This document shows, one piece after another, positions 17,538 through 27,693 of a stretch of DNA of 64,000 nt; position 1 is the first letter of the stretch; every line of letters begins with the position of its first letter. A program made the position numbers and the translations under genes. Origin of the DNA: a virus; the IMG/VR virus record IMGVR_UViG_3300025401_000028, positions 1 through 64,000 of that record; one strand, 5' to 3'. The notes under the pieces were generated by a model. The model was not told the DNA's origin and searched no databases. It saw only the letters and a program-made list of their open reading frames with translations.

Positions 17538-20500
17538 TCATCCTTCTGGATCGCTTTTTTCTGGTTCTGGGCTAGAAGTATCGTTATTTCCAAGACTATT
17601 TGCTTCTCCAGTTCCACGTGGATCTGCTGAAGATCCATTCGTGGCAGGTCCAGTAGCACTACCGAGACCTGCTGCTTCTGCTGCGCCACGTGGATCGCCA
17701 GGACCAGTAGTAGTTCCAGTACTACCTGTACTAGAAGTTCCGGAGGTATCAGCTGCTCCAGTTGTTTCGGTAGGATTATCAGCTTGTACCGTATCAACAA
17801 CAAAATTATTACCACCACCACCACCGCCACCGTCGTTACTTACTATAGTTACTGTAATATTCGACTGACTAGTTTTTACTACAACATTTGCTGTTTGAGT
17901 TACTTGAGAAATATTAAAAGTAGCTTCTTGAGCGGAAAGAATTGAAGATCCTTTACCTAATGAAAGATTAGTACCATAAAAAGTACCAATTGCCTGAGTT
18001 GTAATAGCATTAGCACCAGTTATTATATTTGGCACATCAACCATACTAAAATTTAAAGTAGTTGCAGTAAATGTATTAGCTGGTATTTTGAAATATGCAT
18101 ATACCGTACCAGTATTATCTGAATAAACTGGAGAACCATAAGTTACACTAGAATTTGCTGGGCTGAATATTGTATTAGCAGAAACAACCGAATTAGCACC
18201 TACTGATGGATTAGCCCAATATTTGTGCGGAACTACTTTATTATTAATTTTATATGTAATGGCAGCTGGCATAACAAAATTATTAACATCAACATTATTT
18301 ACGAACGAATAAACACGAGTATTTGGTTTTAAACCAGTAGCAGTCAAGCGTGTTATGATTGGCTGTATATACGGAAGAATAGAAACATTAGTTACATAAG
18401 TTCCAAGATTATAATTACTAGTGGCAACATTAGCTGTGTATGAATTAGCAGATCTTTGAACAGTTGTAGTTTTTGTAGAACTATTATATGTACTGTTTGA
18501 TGTATTAACAGTTTTAGTACTTACTGCTTTCCAATTGCTCCATTGAGTTCCATATGCAGCTGCAAGATTTACCCAATTCGACGAAAGATCTAAATCAGTA
18601 ACAACATCTGGCGATACTGTTATATCAGGTTGAGTTGATCCAGATGGATTAAATGATATAGTTCCATTCCAATGATATATATTTCCTTCGATTGCATTTC
18701 TATATGCTGATGCATAAGGTTGTGAAAGATATGCATTTTCTGTATACGCTAGCATCACATATTTACCTGCTTTGACAGTATTAGAACTAGCATTATTGTT
18801 ATATGTTAAAGGTCTTTGCATTTGCGAAAATGCAGGTCTCATATTTCCAGAATTTGAATCAATAGCAATATTATATGTTGGATCTTTGGTATTACCAATG
18901 CTGTGATCGGTAAATGGTTCTACAAGGACACCATTTTGAAATCTATTTTGACCAGTAGTTCCTGAACGAACAAGAAGATTTGTTGCTGACTGTTCAAGCA
19001 ATGATAATGATGTATAATATTGAAGATTATTAATTTGATTTGCAAGACCGCCAATATCTTTCATAGTATAGCGTTTTTGCTGAGTAATCGTAGATGTAAT
19101 AGCATAATCATATCTATTAGCAGTTTTTGCTTCTGGTGTAGATAATGAAGGGTATGGCGGAATATTAACAATACCAAGAGTCATTGTACCATTCGGAGGT
19201 TGTGGAGAACTAGGATTGACTGATGGTTTTCCCTCATATACTTTGAATTGGCCAGAAGTAGTAATAACCGCAATATCTGTACGTGCATAATATGATTGAA
19301 TATTCGCTTGATAATTAGTGTCTGGAGTTGGAATAAAAGAACCATAAGAAGGATCGATATAATATGTTAATACGGCAGAAGGGTTGATAGTCGCTACAGT
19401 TGACCAATTTGTTGAATTAGCTAATGTATTAGCAGTGTTATTTGCCCAAGGGCGAAAATCAATACTATCTCTTAAATCGTATACTGTTCCAGAAGTTGAT
19501 TTATACTGTGGAATAAGTTGAGTTTGAATAGCTGTTGTATTTGAAGTATTAGTATCATCAATCGGATATGAATTTGCATTAAAGAAACCAACACCTTGAG
19601 ATTGGTCATATGTAAATATACTAACATCAACAAGAATTCTTGAGTTTGTAGTTAGACTATTTCCGAGTGCATATATTTGAGCAAGACCGTAATAGTTATC
19701 TCTCTGCCCGTTATCAACAGAAAATAATGATCTACTATTCGTAACTGTATTACTAAATGTTCCGTTATTAATATAGATACCGTTGATGCTATAAACATCA
19801 GCAAGACCTAAAGACCAAGGACCATTTGAACCAGCTGAATGACTAGCACAGTTAATAGCAACATATACGCTAGATTTTAAAACTTTTTTAACAGGAACTG
19901 TAGCTTCTCTTAAAATATCATAGTAAACATTTGCGCCCATAGTTCCAGTAAGACTTTCACCAAGAGTAAATGTTGCAGTAGTAGCTGTCGAAACAATAGA
20001 TCTCGTATTCGCGCCAACTCTTTTAGTAAAATCTAAAGGTACACCAGCTGGGAATATTTTAAAATGGTTACTGTTTGTATTTGTGCTACTAAAAGTATTA
20101 GATACAGTCATTAATGTATTATTTGAAATTACATTAATTTGTCTAACTTGACCATTAACACTAATAAAATCACCGACCGAATAATCAGTTAGAAATGCAG
20201 TTGATCCAACTGCAGTAACATTAGATTGAGAAGCTGTTACAGACACGTTACCATTTTTATTTGCAGTAGTACCATTAGTAGTTGGTATGATAATAAATGT
20301 TGACGTGCCAATTCCTGTTTCAGTTCCTTCAACTTGAAATATTTCAGTTGCCGAACCTTTAGGAGCTCCAACAGAAACAGTCATAATACCTGAAGTACTA
20401 AATGTAGATGTATTAGCACGGCGATATACATATTGCTGATTTGTAAATCCATTCGAAGAAAGAGCTTTTTGCCCAAACGGGAAAATCATTGAGTTATAAT

Positions 20501-21995
20501 TAGATTGTTGGATAACGGCTGTATTGTCTAATGATAATACAATATCAGCAACACCATTAACCGAACTTGAATTATAATTGATAATACTTTTTACACTACT
20601 AAAATTTTGCCCTGGATACATCTGAACATTGAATAGATAAACAATATATTGACCTGATGGAGTACCAGCAGTACCGGAATTAATTTCTACGCCTCTGATG
20701 TATGCAGTACCGATTTGTGTTGTTGAAGAATAACCAACACCAAGGAACGAATCAGAAGAAATAGCACGTTTTGCTACACTATGAAGTTGAACTTGTTGTA
20801 ATGTATTTGTTTGAAAATCACCAACATATTCTTGAACAATAGTATAATAGCCATAATTTGTAGTTACCACAGCACCAGTGGATGGCGCGAGGTCAGTTGC
20901 TTTTCTTAATGGCGTTACATTATTGTTTAGGAAATTTACATTGTATCCTTCAACATAACCTTCACCAGCCGAAGAAATTAAATTAAGATAAGTTGTATTC
21001 GAATAGGTGCTGTTACTTGCGGTATTAGTTTCGATTCTTGGAGTAGTCGAAAGAACGAAAGGCGATACGATAAAATCTCCATTCGTCTCATACGTACGAC
21101 GAGCCATTTCATCTTCGATTGAAGCAAATTGAGTATTATTTTTAATTGAAACTGGATAACCTGCAACGAAATCGCAAAGTGAGAAAAACGAAATAGTGTT
21201 CGAAACAGCATTTGTTTGACGAGTAACAAGTGTCGGAATAAGCTGGAGTCTGTGTGCTCCAGGAGCAAGATAATTTGGCGTTCCAGAAGCATTATCATAA
21301 AGAGCGGAATTTGCTTGTGGTGTAATAATATTTTCAACTGCTTCAAAACCAACTGAAATATTATCAGGAGCATTATTGAATGCATCAATAACGATAGTTT
21401 GTGGCAATACGTTAATGAAGTAACCATCTTTAAAAATAGTACCACTTGTCGTTGTAAATGCGTAGCCTACTCCAGTAACACCATTAGCCGAAGTGGCAAC
21501 AGTAACATTACCAACGGCAACATTAGCTGTAGTTGCGATTACAAGAGTATCGTTTGCATTAAATGTTGATTGTGGCGAACCGTTCGAATAAACTGCAGTA
21601 TTAATATACTTAACGTAAAGAGTATTAAGATATGGATCTTGTGATTGAAAACCTTGAACTGCATTAACAATACTGGCTTTTAGACCGTTTGTGTTATAGA
21701 TAATATTACCGATAAAATTGCTAATTGTAAATGCTGTACCGTTTGCATAGTTATCATTAATTTTTACAAACTGATAATTGTTATCGAATGTAAATGCGCA
21801 ACCTTCAGTTACTGATCCATCTTTAATTAAATTTCTACCAAATTTGCTAATCTGATCTTGTAAGATCGATTGCATAGCATTAAGTTCTCTTGTCTGAACA
21901 GCAACGCCAGGACGATATAAAATTTGATAATAATTTGAATTAGCATTAAAATCGTCAAAATAAGGTGACTGAGATAGATCAATTTGTAGAGTCAT
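17538..21995 (-). CDS. DUF4815-like baseplate/virion structural protein (1485 aa)
   Basis: The N-terminus is the hallmark of the DUF4815 family: YFDDFNANSNYYQILYRPG, VQTRELNAMQSILQDQISKF and LIKDGSVTEGC (residues 10-65). The family is found in T4-like phages of cyanobacteria and other marine bacteria as a large wedge-associated structural protein, in the position of T4 gp9/gp10. The centre is a series of beta domains. The last 100 residues are low-complexity and disordered, with a Gly run followed by Thr/Ser/Gly/Asp-rich sequence that contains two DPRGxxEAxxLG motifs. Exact role unproven. Confidence 0.75.
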   Translation of the reverse strand: MTLQIDLSQSPYFDDFNANSNYYQILYRPGVAVQTRELNAMQSILQDQISKFGRNLIKDGSVTEGCAFTFDNNYQFVKINDNYANGTAFTISNFIGNIIYNTNGLKASIVNAVQGFQSQDPYLNTLYVKYINTAVYSNGSPQSTFNANDTLVIATTANVAVGNVTVATSANGVTGVGYAFTTTSGTIFKDGYFINVLPQTIVIDAFNNAPDNISVGFEAVENIITPQANSALYDNASGTPNYLAPGAHRLQLIPTLVTRQTNAVSNTISFFSLCDFVAGYPVSIKNNTQFASIEDEMARRTYETNGDFIVSPFVLSTTPRIETNTASNSTYSNTTYLNLISSAGEGYVEGYNVNFLNNNVTPLRKATDLAPSTGAVVTTNYGYYTIVQEYVGDFQTNTLQQVQLHSVAKRAISSDSFLGVGYSSTTQIGTAYIRGVEINSGTAGTPSGQYIVYLFNVQMYPGQNFSSVKSIINYNSSSVNGVADIVLSLDNTAVIQQSNYNSMIFPFGQKALSSNGFTNQQYVYRRANTSTFSTSGIMTVSVGAPKGSATEIFQVEGTETGIGTSTFIIIPTTNGTTANKNGNVSVTASQSNVTAVGSTAFLTDYSVGDFISVNGQVRQINVISNNTLMTVSNTFSSTNTNSNHFKIFPAGVPLDFTKRVGANTRSIVSTATTATFTLGESLTGTMGANVYYDILREATVPVKKVLKSSVYVAINCASHSAGSNGPWSLGLADVYSINGIYINNGTFSNTVTNSRSLFSVDNGQRDNYYGLAQIYALGNSLTTNSRILVDVSIFTYDQSQGVGFFNANSYPIDDTNTSNTTAIQTQLIPQYKSTSGTVYDLRDSIDFRPWANNTANTLANSTNWSTVATINPSAVLTYYIDPSYGSFIPTPDTNYQANIQSYYARTDIAVITTSGQFKVYEGKPSVNPSSPQPPNGTMTLGIVNIPPYPSLSTPEAKTANRYDYAITSTITQQKRYTMKDIGGLANQINNLQYYTSLSLLEQSATNLLVRSGTTGQNRFQNGVLVEPFTDHSIGNTKDPTYNIAIDSNSGNMRPAFSQMQRPLTYNNNASSNTVKAGKYVMLAYTENAYLSQPYASAYRNAIEGNIYHWNGTISFNPSGSTQPDITVSPDVVTDLDLSSNWVNLAAAYGTQWSNWKAVSTKTVNTSNSTYNSSTKTTTVQRSANSYTANVATSNYNLGTYVTNVSILPYIQPIITRLTATGLKPNTRVYSFVNNVDVNNFVMPAAITYKINNKVVPHKYWANPSVGANSVVSANTIFSPANSSVTYGSPVYSDNTGTVYAYFKIPANTFTATTLNFSMVDVPNIITGANAITTQAIGTFYGTNLSLGKGSSILSAQEATFNISQVTQTANVVVKTSQSNITVTIVSNDGGGGGGGNNFVVDTVQADNPTETTGAADTSGTSSTGSTGTTTGPGDPRGAAEAAGLGSATGPATNGSSADPRGTGEANSLGNNDTSSPEPEKSDPEG

Positions 21996-22008
21996 ATTTT
22001 CCTCTGTA

Positions 22009-25000
22009 TTAGAACTGAATAACTATTTTAACAACTTCAGTAGAAGTATTTGATAAAGTAACGGGTGCAAAATTTTCAAGATAGATAACGTCACCAGAGA
22101 GTCTTACAAGATCAGGATAAACGATACTATTATTAACTGTATTTAATCCTATTGCCCCAGAATTAGAACCAACCATATTAGCAGATAATATTCCACTCTG
22201 GAATCTATTTGGTCCACCGATATTATTTAATACTAAAACAGTATAAACATTAGCTATAGTTGCACCTGTATTTAGTATATTTTTAAAGATGTCTCCATTC
22301 GCAAATGATTTATTCTTTGCTGTCACTCTCAAATATGTAGTATTCGCGAATGTAACGATACCCGTACCATTTGAACTTGCATTTTGGCTCGAGATAATAT
22401 CTCCGACATTAAATGTACCATTCGCTCCAGTATATACAATATCAACATCATTATTTGTTGAAATAATAGTACCATAAGCATTAGTGCTAGCTTGAGTTAG
22501 CACTTCAAATTGTTGAAATGGTAAAGTATTCGAAGTTAATGGCATTCTTAATGTTTGATTAAAATATTGACCGAATATATTTGTAACATTAATCGTATTA
22601 TTAGAACCATAAAGTGAAGTTACATTAGCCTGAGCACCAGTAAGAAAATCAGTGATATAACTATTAGAAGTAAATGTACCTTCAACATTCGATAAAGCGA
22701 TTTGAGTGTTAGTATTCAATGCAACAATTTGAGCAGTAGATAATGAAGTGTTTTCAGTAACAATTTCAACATTAGAAATTAAACTAAAATATACCGTATT
22801 TTGAGCAGCTACGTTGGCTGTAGAACCAGAATTTATACCGATAATATTATCGTTTGACGGAACACCGTTAGCAAACATCATATTTGCGGCAAAAGTTCCT
22901 TGAGCATTATAAAGAACAAGAGTTCCTTGAGTAGAATTAGCAACATTAGCTGTGTATGAAAGAACCATACCAACACCAACGGTTTGTTGATTTGAAAATA
23001 CTGTAGAAATAGTATTTACTACAGCATTTGATCCTGAAGTAACACCTTTAAGTTGGCGATACGTATCAAAATATCCATTTGTAGGATTAACAACAATTTG
23101 AGTAGTATTGGCTGAAAAAACGATTCCGTATGCAGTATTTGCAGAACCATTACTTTGATATACTATTTCTTTAAGAGTAAATGGACCTGTATTAGAAGAG
23201 ATATTTAATCCATTCATTTCCATATTACCTAATTGCAACACGCTTTCGTTATTAGAAAACACGCCAGAAACATTTGTAAGTTGCAACTTTACTCTATTAA
23301 AATTATTAAGATTTACTGTAATGTCATTATACAACGGATCTTCTAAAATACCAACTTTACGATATTTGCCATATACTGGGAAAGTATATCCTTGAGTTGA
23401 ACCATTAGCGATATTAACAGTTATGCCAACATACGATGCGCCAAGTTCAGAATATGTATTTGAGCCATGACCAGTTGCTGGCGAAATAGTAGGAGCAGCT
23501 TTTGCACCACTACCATAATTCGAATTAGCTGAGATTGCAATTGTAGCATTAGAGTAATTAGATCCAGGATTAATTACTACAATTTGCTGAATGTTATTTG
23601 TAGAATTCGTTGCAGTATTAACAACTGTATATGCCGATGCATTCGATCCATCTCCAGTAACCGTTACTGTCGGTGAAATTATATATTGAGTAAGAGCATT
23701 TGGAATCGTGTAATATGAAATTAAATTAGCAGTTCCAAGAGAAACATAAGTTGATGAATCTCTAGCAGTAAGAGTTTGCCCAAGAACAAAAGTTCCAGTA
23801 GGAGCAGTAGTTGTTATATTAGGATAACTAATTTGAGAAACAATAGATGCTTTTTGTAATGACGATTCGCCTCTTACAAAAAGTCCAGGAGTAATTGTTC
23901 CATTTACATTGCTAAGGATAAGTGTCGATGAATTAGCATATGATATAATAGCATTTGCACCTTGATAGATATTGTTAATATCTACTTGGTCTATTTTTTC
24001 ACCGATGATAAAACTTTGACCGATAGTAGCTACGTTATTATAAGTTAAATTGATACCATTAAGATTTGTATTCGAAATATAAGCATTTGCAGAAGTTAAT
24101 GTGGTCGATAATATGTCGGCTGCATAAGGCATTAAATAATATGAATTAGCAACAAGAGTATTTGAAAATGCAGTTGCTGTAGTTACAACTGTAGTATTAA
24201 CAGCTGTAATTCTTCGCATATTAGTATTTGCATTAGAACCAACACGAATATAATTATTTACAGAAAATGTAGTATTCGCTGTTCCAGTTGAAATATAAAC
24301 GTAACTTAAACCATTATTGCTTGTCGATACAGTATTAATAACCGCATTCGAACTAGAACTAACACCTTTAGCTTGATAAGAATTTGACCAAGAACCAGTT
24401 GATTTGCCAACATAAATTGTAGAACTATTCGAACTAAAAACAATACCATTTGCTGTATTGGCAGAACCGTTACTTTGATAAATTGTTTCGCCAACTGTAA
24501 ATGCGCCAGTATTCGAAGTTATATTTAATACTTGAAATGGCTGGACAGTAGCAGTACCTGATTGTATCGATCCGCCTTGAGTAGTATCATAGATAGGAAT
24601 ATTAAGAGAAAATACGTTTGCGCCACTATTACGAACAACTTTAAGAACTGTTGAATTGGCAGTTATAATTGTACCATTTGCACCAGTATCTGTTTGAATA
24701 ATTGTATCGCCAACTTGAAAAATTCCTTGAGGATAATAGTAAGCAATGCTGTCGATATTTTGAGTTAAAATATTTCCAACAGAAATAGAACCAGTTTGTG
24801 CTGATAAATTGAATACGGCATAAGTGTTAAATGCAGGTGTTACAGTAACTAATTTGTTAAGTCCATCATATTTTGTAATTTTACTAACTTGTCCCGCACC
24901 GAAACCAGCATTTAAATACATCGATGAACCAGTATAGTAATCATTATATGGAGATGCTCCACTATCGATACTTACTGTGTGATTATTAACAGTTGATGTT

Positions 25001-25620
25001 AAATATCCAGAATAATATGTTTGATAATTATTACCGCCAGCAGTAACACGAATAACGTCGATAGTTCCTCCGACAGCATTTGAAGTTACGTTTGCATTTG
25101 GCGTTACTGGAATGTATGTGTTTGATGTGAAATTAGTATTAGCATTAGTACTAATGCTATACATATATTTCCACGTATACCCATCAGATGTATTAAATGT
25201 ACCATATGGAGTTGTGAGAGATGGTTTTACTGTTGAGTTGGCACCATTATTATTATCGATTACTTTATAAACTTCGTAATTGTCCGTAACAACGAAAAAC
25301 TTTTTAGAATACATATTACCATCATTTTGATCATATCTATCAAAATATGTATTATTAGCCCAGTCATATCTAGGAATCATTTGAATGATATTATTGTTAC
25401 TGATTCTTAAACCAAAAGTAAGGTCATCATAAATTACTGATTCGTGTTGAGAAACCGAAGCATTTGCTACAAGAACATTCGAATCATTAATTTGACCATT
25501 CGCATCCGTCCACGGTGTTGGTTTGCCAAAATACATAAAATATGCTTTTCTAGAATTCGTTATGTTTGTAATAAACGAATTTACAGCATCAAGATATTGG
25601 TGAATAGTTAGTACTGCCAT
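22009..25620 (-). CDS. gp8: Baseplate wedge gp8 with very large insertion (1203 aa)
   Basis: Both ends match T4 gp8. The N-terminal part has YFMYFGKPTPWTDANGQ, IIQMIPRYDWANNTYFDRYD, FFVVTDNYEVYKVIDNNNGA, and DGYTWKYMYSI. The C-terminus SGDVIYLENFAPVTL...TEVVKIVIQF lines up with the T4 end SGEMIYMENRPPI...EEINILFTF. T4 gp8 has 334 residues, so about 850 residues are inserted between, made of short beta repeats including VGETIYQSNGSAN and VGDTIIQTDTGANG. gp8 is a dimeric wedge component linking gp7, gp10 and neighbours. Position after the gp7-like gene supports the call. Confidence 0.85.
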   Translation of the reverse strand: MAVLTIHQYLDAVNSFITNITNSRKAYFMYFGKPTPWTDANGQINDSNVLVANASVSQHESVIYDDLTFGLRISNNNIIQMIPRYDWANNTYFDRYDQNDGNMYSKKFFVVTDNYEVYKVIDNNNGANSTVKPSLTTPYGTFNTSDGYTWKYMYSISTNANTNFTSNTYIPVTPNANVTSNAVGGTIDVIRVTAGGNNYQTYYSGYLTSTVNNHTVSIDSGASPYNDYYTGSSMYLNAGFGAGQVSKITKYDGLNKLVTVTPAFNTYAVFNLSAQTGSISVGNILTQNIDSIAYYYPQGIFQVGDTIIQTDTGANGTIITANSTVLKVVRNSGANVFSLNIPIYDTTQGGSIQSGTATVQPFQVLNITSNTGAFTVGETIYQSNGSANTANGIVFSSNSSTIYVGKSTGSWSNSYQAKGVSSSSNAVINTVSTSNNGLSYVYISTGTANTTFSVNNYIRVGSNANTNMRRITAVNTTVVTTATAFSNTLVANSYYLMPYAADILSTTLTSANAYISNTNLNGINLTYNNVATIGQSFIIGEKIDQVDINNIYQGANAIISYANSSTLILSNVNGTITPGLFVRGESSLQKASIVSQISYPNITTTAPTGTFVLGQTLTARDSSTYVSLGTANLISYYTIPNALTQYIISPTVTVTGDGSNASAYTVVNTATNSTNNIQQIVVINPGSNYSNATIAISANSNYGSGAKAAPTISPATGHGSNTYSELGASYVGITVNIANGSTQGYTFPVYGKYRKVGILEDPLYNDITVNLNNFNRVKLQLTNVSGVFSNNESVLQLGNMEMNGLNISSNTGPFTLKEIVYQSNGSANTAYGIVFSANTTQIVVNPTNGYFDTYRQLKGVTSGSNAVVNTISTVFSNQQTVGVGMVLSYTANVANSTQGTLVLYNAQGTFAANMMFANGVPSNDNIIGINSGSTANVAAQNTVYFSLISNVEIVTENTSLSTAQIVALNTNTQIALSNVEGTFTSNSYITDFLTGAQANVTSLYGSNNTINVTNIFGQYFNQTLRMPLTSNTLPFQQFEVLTQASTNAYGTIISTNNDVDIVYTGANGTFNVGDIISSQNASSNGTGIVTFANTTYLRVTAKNKSFANGDIFKNILNTGATIANVYTVLVLNNIGGPNRFQSGILSANMVGSNSGAIGLNTVNNSIVYPDLVRLSGDVIYLENFAPVTLSNTSTEVVKIVIQF

Positions 25621-25647
25621 TTTAATTCCAACGGTTGTTTATTGTTA

Positions 25648-25655
25648 TATTTATG
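25648..25655 (-). promoter_or_regulatory. Late promoter variant before gp8
   Basis: CATAAATA on the minus strand, one mismatch from TATAAATA, 28 bases before the gp8 ATG. Confidence 0.45.
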
Positions 25656-27693
25656 ATGTTGTTTGGACAAGTGAGAAAGATACTGGTGCTGATTCTTGAT
25701 TTGTTATATTACTAACAACAGAAAATTTTCCGTAAAGAGCAACACCTGATGGATGAACTAAATCTCTTACGAATTTTTCATATGTATCAATCATTCTTGT
25801 TGCGATAATTTGATACGAATAAACTTGATAAAATTCGTCATCCTGAAGATATATAGTATCGCTAGTAAAACCACTATTATTTTCATAAAAACCTTGCCCA
25901 GCGCCATCTTTATCAACTATAGCAAAACCTGTTATTGATGAAACATTATTTGTGCTTACTAAATTTATATATTCTTCTGGGTTATAACCGAATCCAGAGT
26001 CAACTATTTTTACAGCAGAAACAACGCCAGACGAAATACCTGCTACTGCAGTAACAGTAGCATTTTTTCCCCAAACACCGCCAAATCCATCAGGTATACC
26101 AACATCGGCAACATATGGTTCTACTATTGTAACAGTAGGATTTGCGGAATAACCAACTCCTGGATTCACGCCATTAATATAAGTTATCTGACCAATTTGT
26201 TTTGCAATAATATTTAATGCATTAAATATTTTTGTATCTAAATTACTAGCTGATGGATTTGCTGGAAAATAATTCCAATCTGTTAATCTATTAACAGCAG
26301 AAACAACTGCAGTTTTTCCAGAGCTTTGACCCGTAAGAGTACTTCCTGGAATAAAATAACCAATAGTATTGGTAGAATTAAACACTGTTACTAATGTCGT
26401 ATTAGATACTACAGCATTTACAACACCATTACCAGTAACTGTAACTTTAGGAAATGTTGCATTTACTTTAACAACGGATCCTGTTGTATTACTTATCAAA
26501 TAAGTTCCTGGAACAACATTAGCGTTGTTTAAATTTGTATCGGTACCTGTAATGTATAACATAGATCCGTCAGAATTATAAACTGTTAATCCTGAAATCC
26601 CAAGTGATGTATTTGATATCGATTCGCCATTTGATATAGATCCAGAAATATATGAAACATCTAGATGTTTAACATTTGCGGATGCAGTTACCAATTCGTT
26701 ATTTGTAAAAGCTCCTGTAGAAGATACAGTATTAATTGAAAAACCTTCAGTACTAATATCAAGTACAGTATTATATACGTTGTTTATAATATCAGTATTA
26801 TAGTTAAAAATTTGAATATTTGTGATGCCGCCAACTTTAAACGTAGCACCAGAACCATAACCGCCTGTTACTGTAACAACAGCATCTGTGCCATATCCAT
26901 AACCGCCATTAACAAGAGTGAATGAAACTTTACCATTGTCAACTTGAGTCGCAACAACTTGCGCAACACCGCCAGTGCCGCTGCCCTGAACTGTCAACAG
27001 ATCGCCAGTTTTATAATTTGCTCCGCCGCTTGTTATAGCAATAGCCGAAAGAGACCCAATTATAATCGGTGCATTGCTAACAGTAATATTAGGAAACTGA
27101 CGTGAAAATATTTGATCGTCGTATTTAAATGTGCCGTTTAAATTTGATAAGAATAAAATATTTACTGTTTTTTGATTAACTGTTTTTTTAAAATAACTTT
27201 CGACGACAGCTGTCGCGCCAGAACTACTATAAATTTCATAACCAACTAATTGCTGTAAATTTGAAAAATTCGTTACTTCAATATATCTTGGGATATTCCA
27301 AACTGCATCTGATGATTTAAAAAGATAATTTCCAGGAATATAAATGTCAATATCTTCATTGAACAACATACGGAATAAAAGTCTGTATGAATTATCTGTG
27401 CCTTTTGATCTATATAAGTCAATAATATGCTTGACTAAAAGTTTAGGATCCGCTATAATAGATATTGGGAGTGATTGAATATACTTGTCTTTAAAGTATT
27501 GAATGAACTTAGGTAGAGTTGTATCGATATCAGTATACTCAAGCATCGATCTAGCTTCGAATGTAACTTGACCTATCTCTTCGAGCCACTGATAATAACT
27601 TTCAATAAATGCAATGAAATTCGGTCCCTGTGTTTTATAAAACGCTGGAAATTGAGAAGCAATTAATGGAGATATTATCTTTGAAATTTGCAT
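25651..27693 (-). CDS. Baseplate wedge-associated protein in the gp7 position (680 aa)
   Basis: The N-terminal 150 residues carry a pattern widespread in T4-like phages of marine bacteria: FIAFIESYYQWLEE, IDTTLPKFIQYFKDKYI, then DLYRSKGTDNSYRLLFRMLF and IYIPGNYLFKSSDAVWNIPR. The rest is beta-rich with Gly-rich SGGANYKTGDLLTVQGSGTG-type modules and ends YEKFVRDLVHPSGVALYGKF. It lies between gp6 and gp8, where T4 has gp7 (1032 residues), so it is probably the functional equivalent, but I see no direct sequence match to T4 gp7. Confidence 0.65.
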   Translation of the reverse strand: MQISKIISPLIASQFPAFYKTQGPNFIAFIESYYQWLEEIGQVTFEARSMLEYTDIDTTLPKFIQYFKDKYIQSLPISIIADPKLLVKHIIDLYRSKGTDNSYRLLFRMLFNEDIDIYIPGNYLFKSSDAVWNIPRYIEVTNFSNLQQLVGYEIYSSSGATAVVESYFKKTVNQKTVNILFLSNLNGTFKYDDQIFSRQFPNITVSNAPIIIGSLSAIAITSGGANYKTGDLLTVQGSGTGGVAQVVATQVDNGKVSFTLVNGGYGYGTDAVVTVTGGYGSGATFKVGGITNIQIFNYNTDIINNVYNTVLDISTEGFSINTVSSTGAFTNNELVTASANVKHLDVSYISGSISNGESISNTSLGISGLTVYNSDGSMLYITGTDTNLNNANVVPGTYLISNTTGSVVKVNATFPKVTVTGNGVVNAVVSNTTLVTVFNSTNTIGYFIPGSTLTGQSSGKTAVVSAVNRLTDWNYFPANPSASNLDTKIFNALNIIAKQIGQITYINGVNPGVGYSANPTVTIVEPYVADVGIPDGFGGVWGKNATVTAVAGISSGVVSAVKIVDSGFGYNPEEYINLVSTNNVSSITGFAIVDKDGAGQGFYENNSGFTSDTIYLQDDEFYQVYSYQIIATRMIDTYEKFVRDLVHPSGVALYGKFSVVSNITNQESAPVSFSLVQTTS

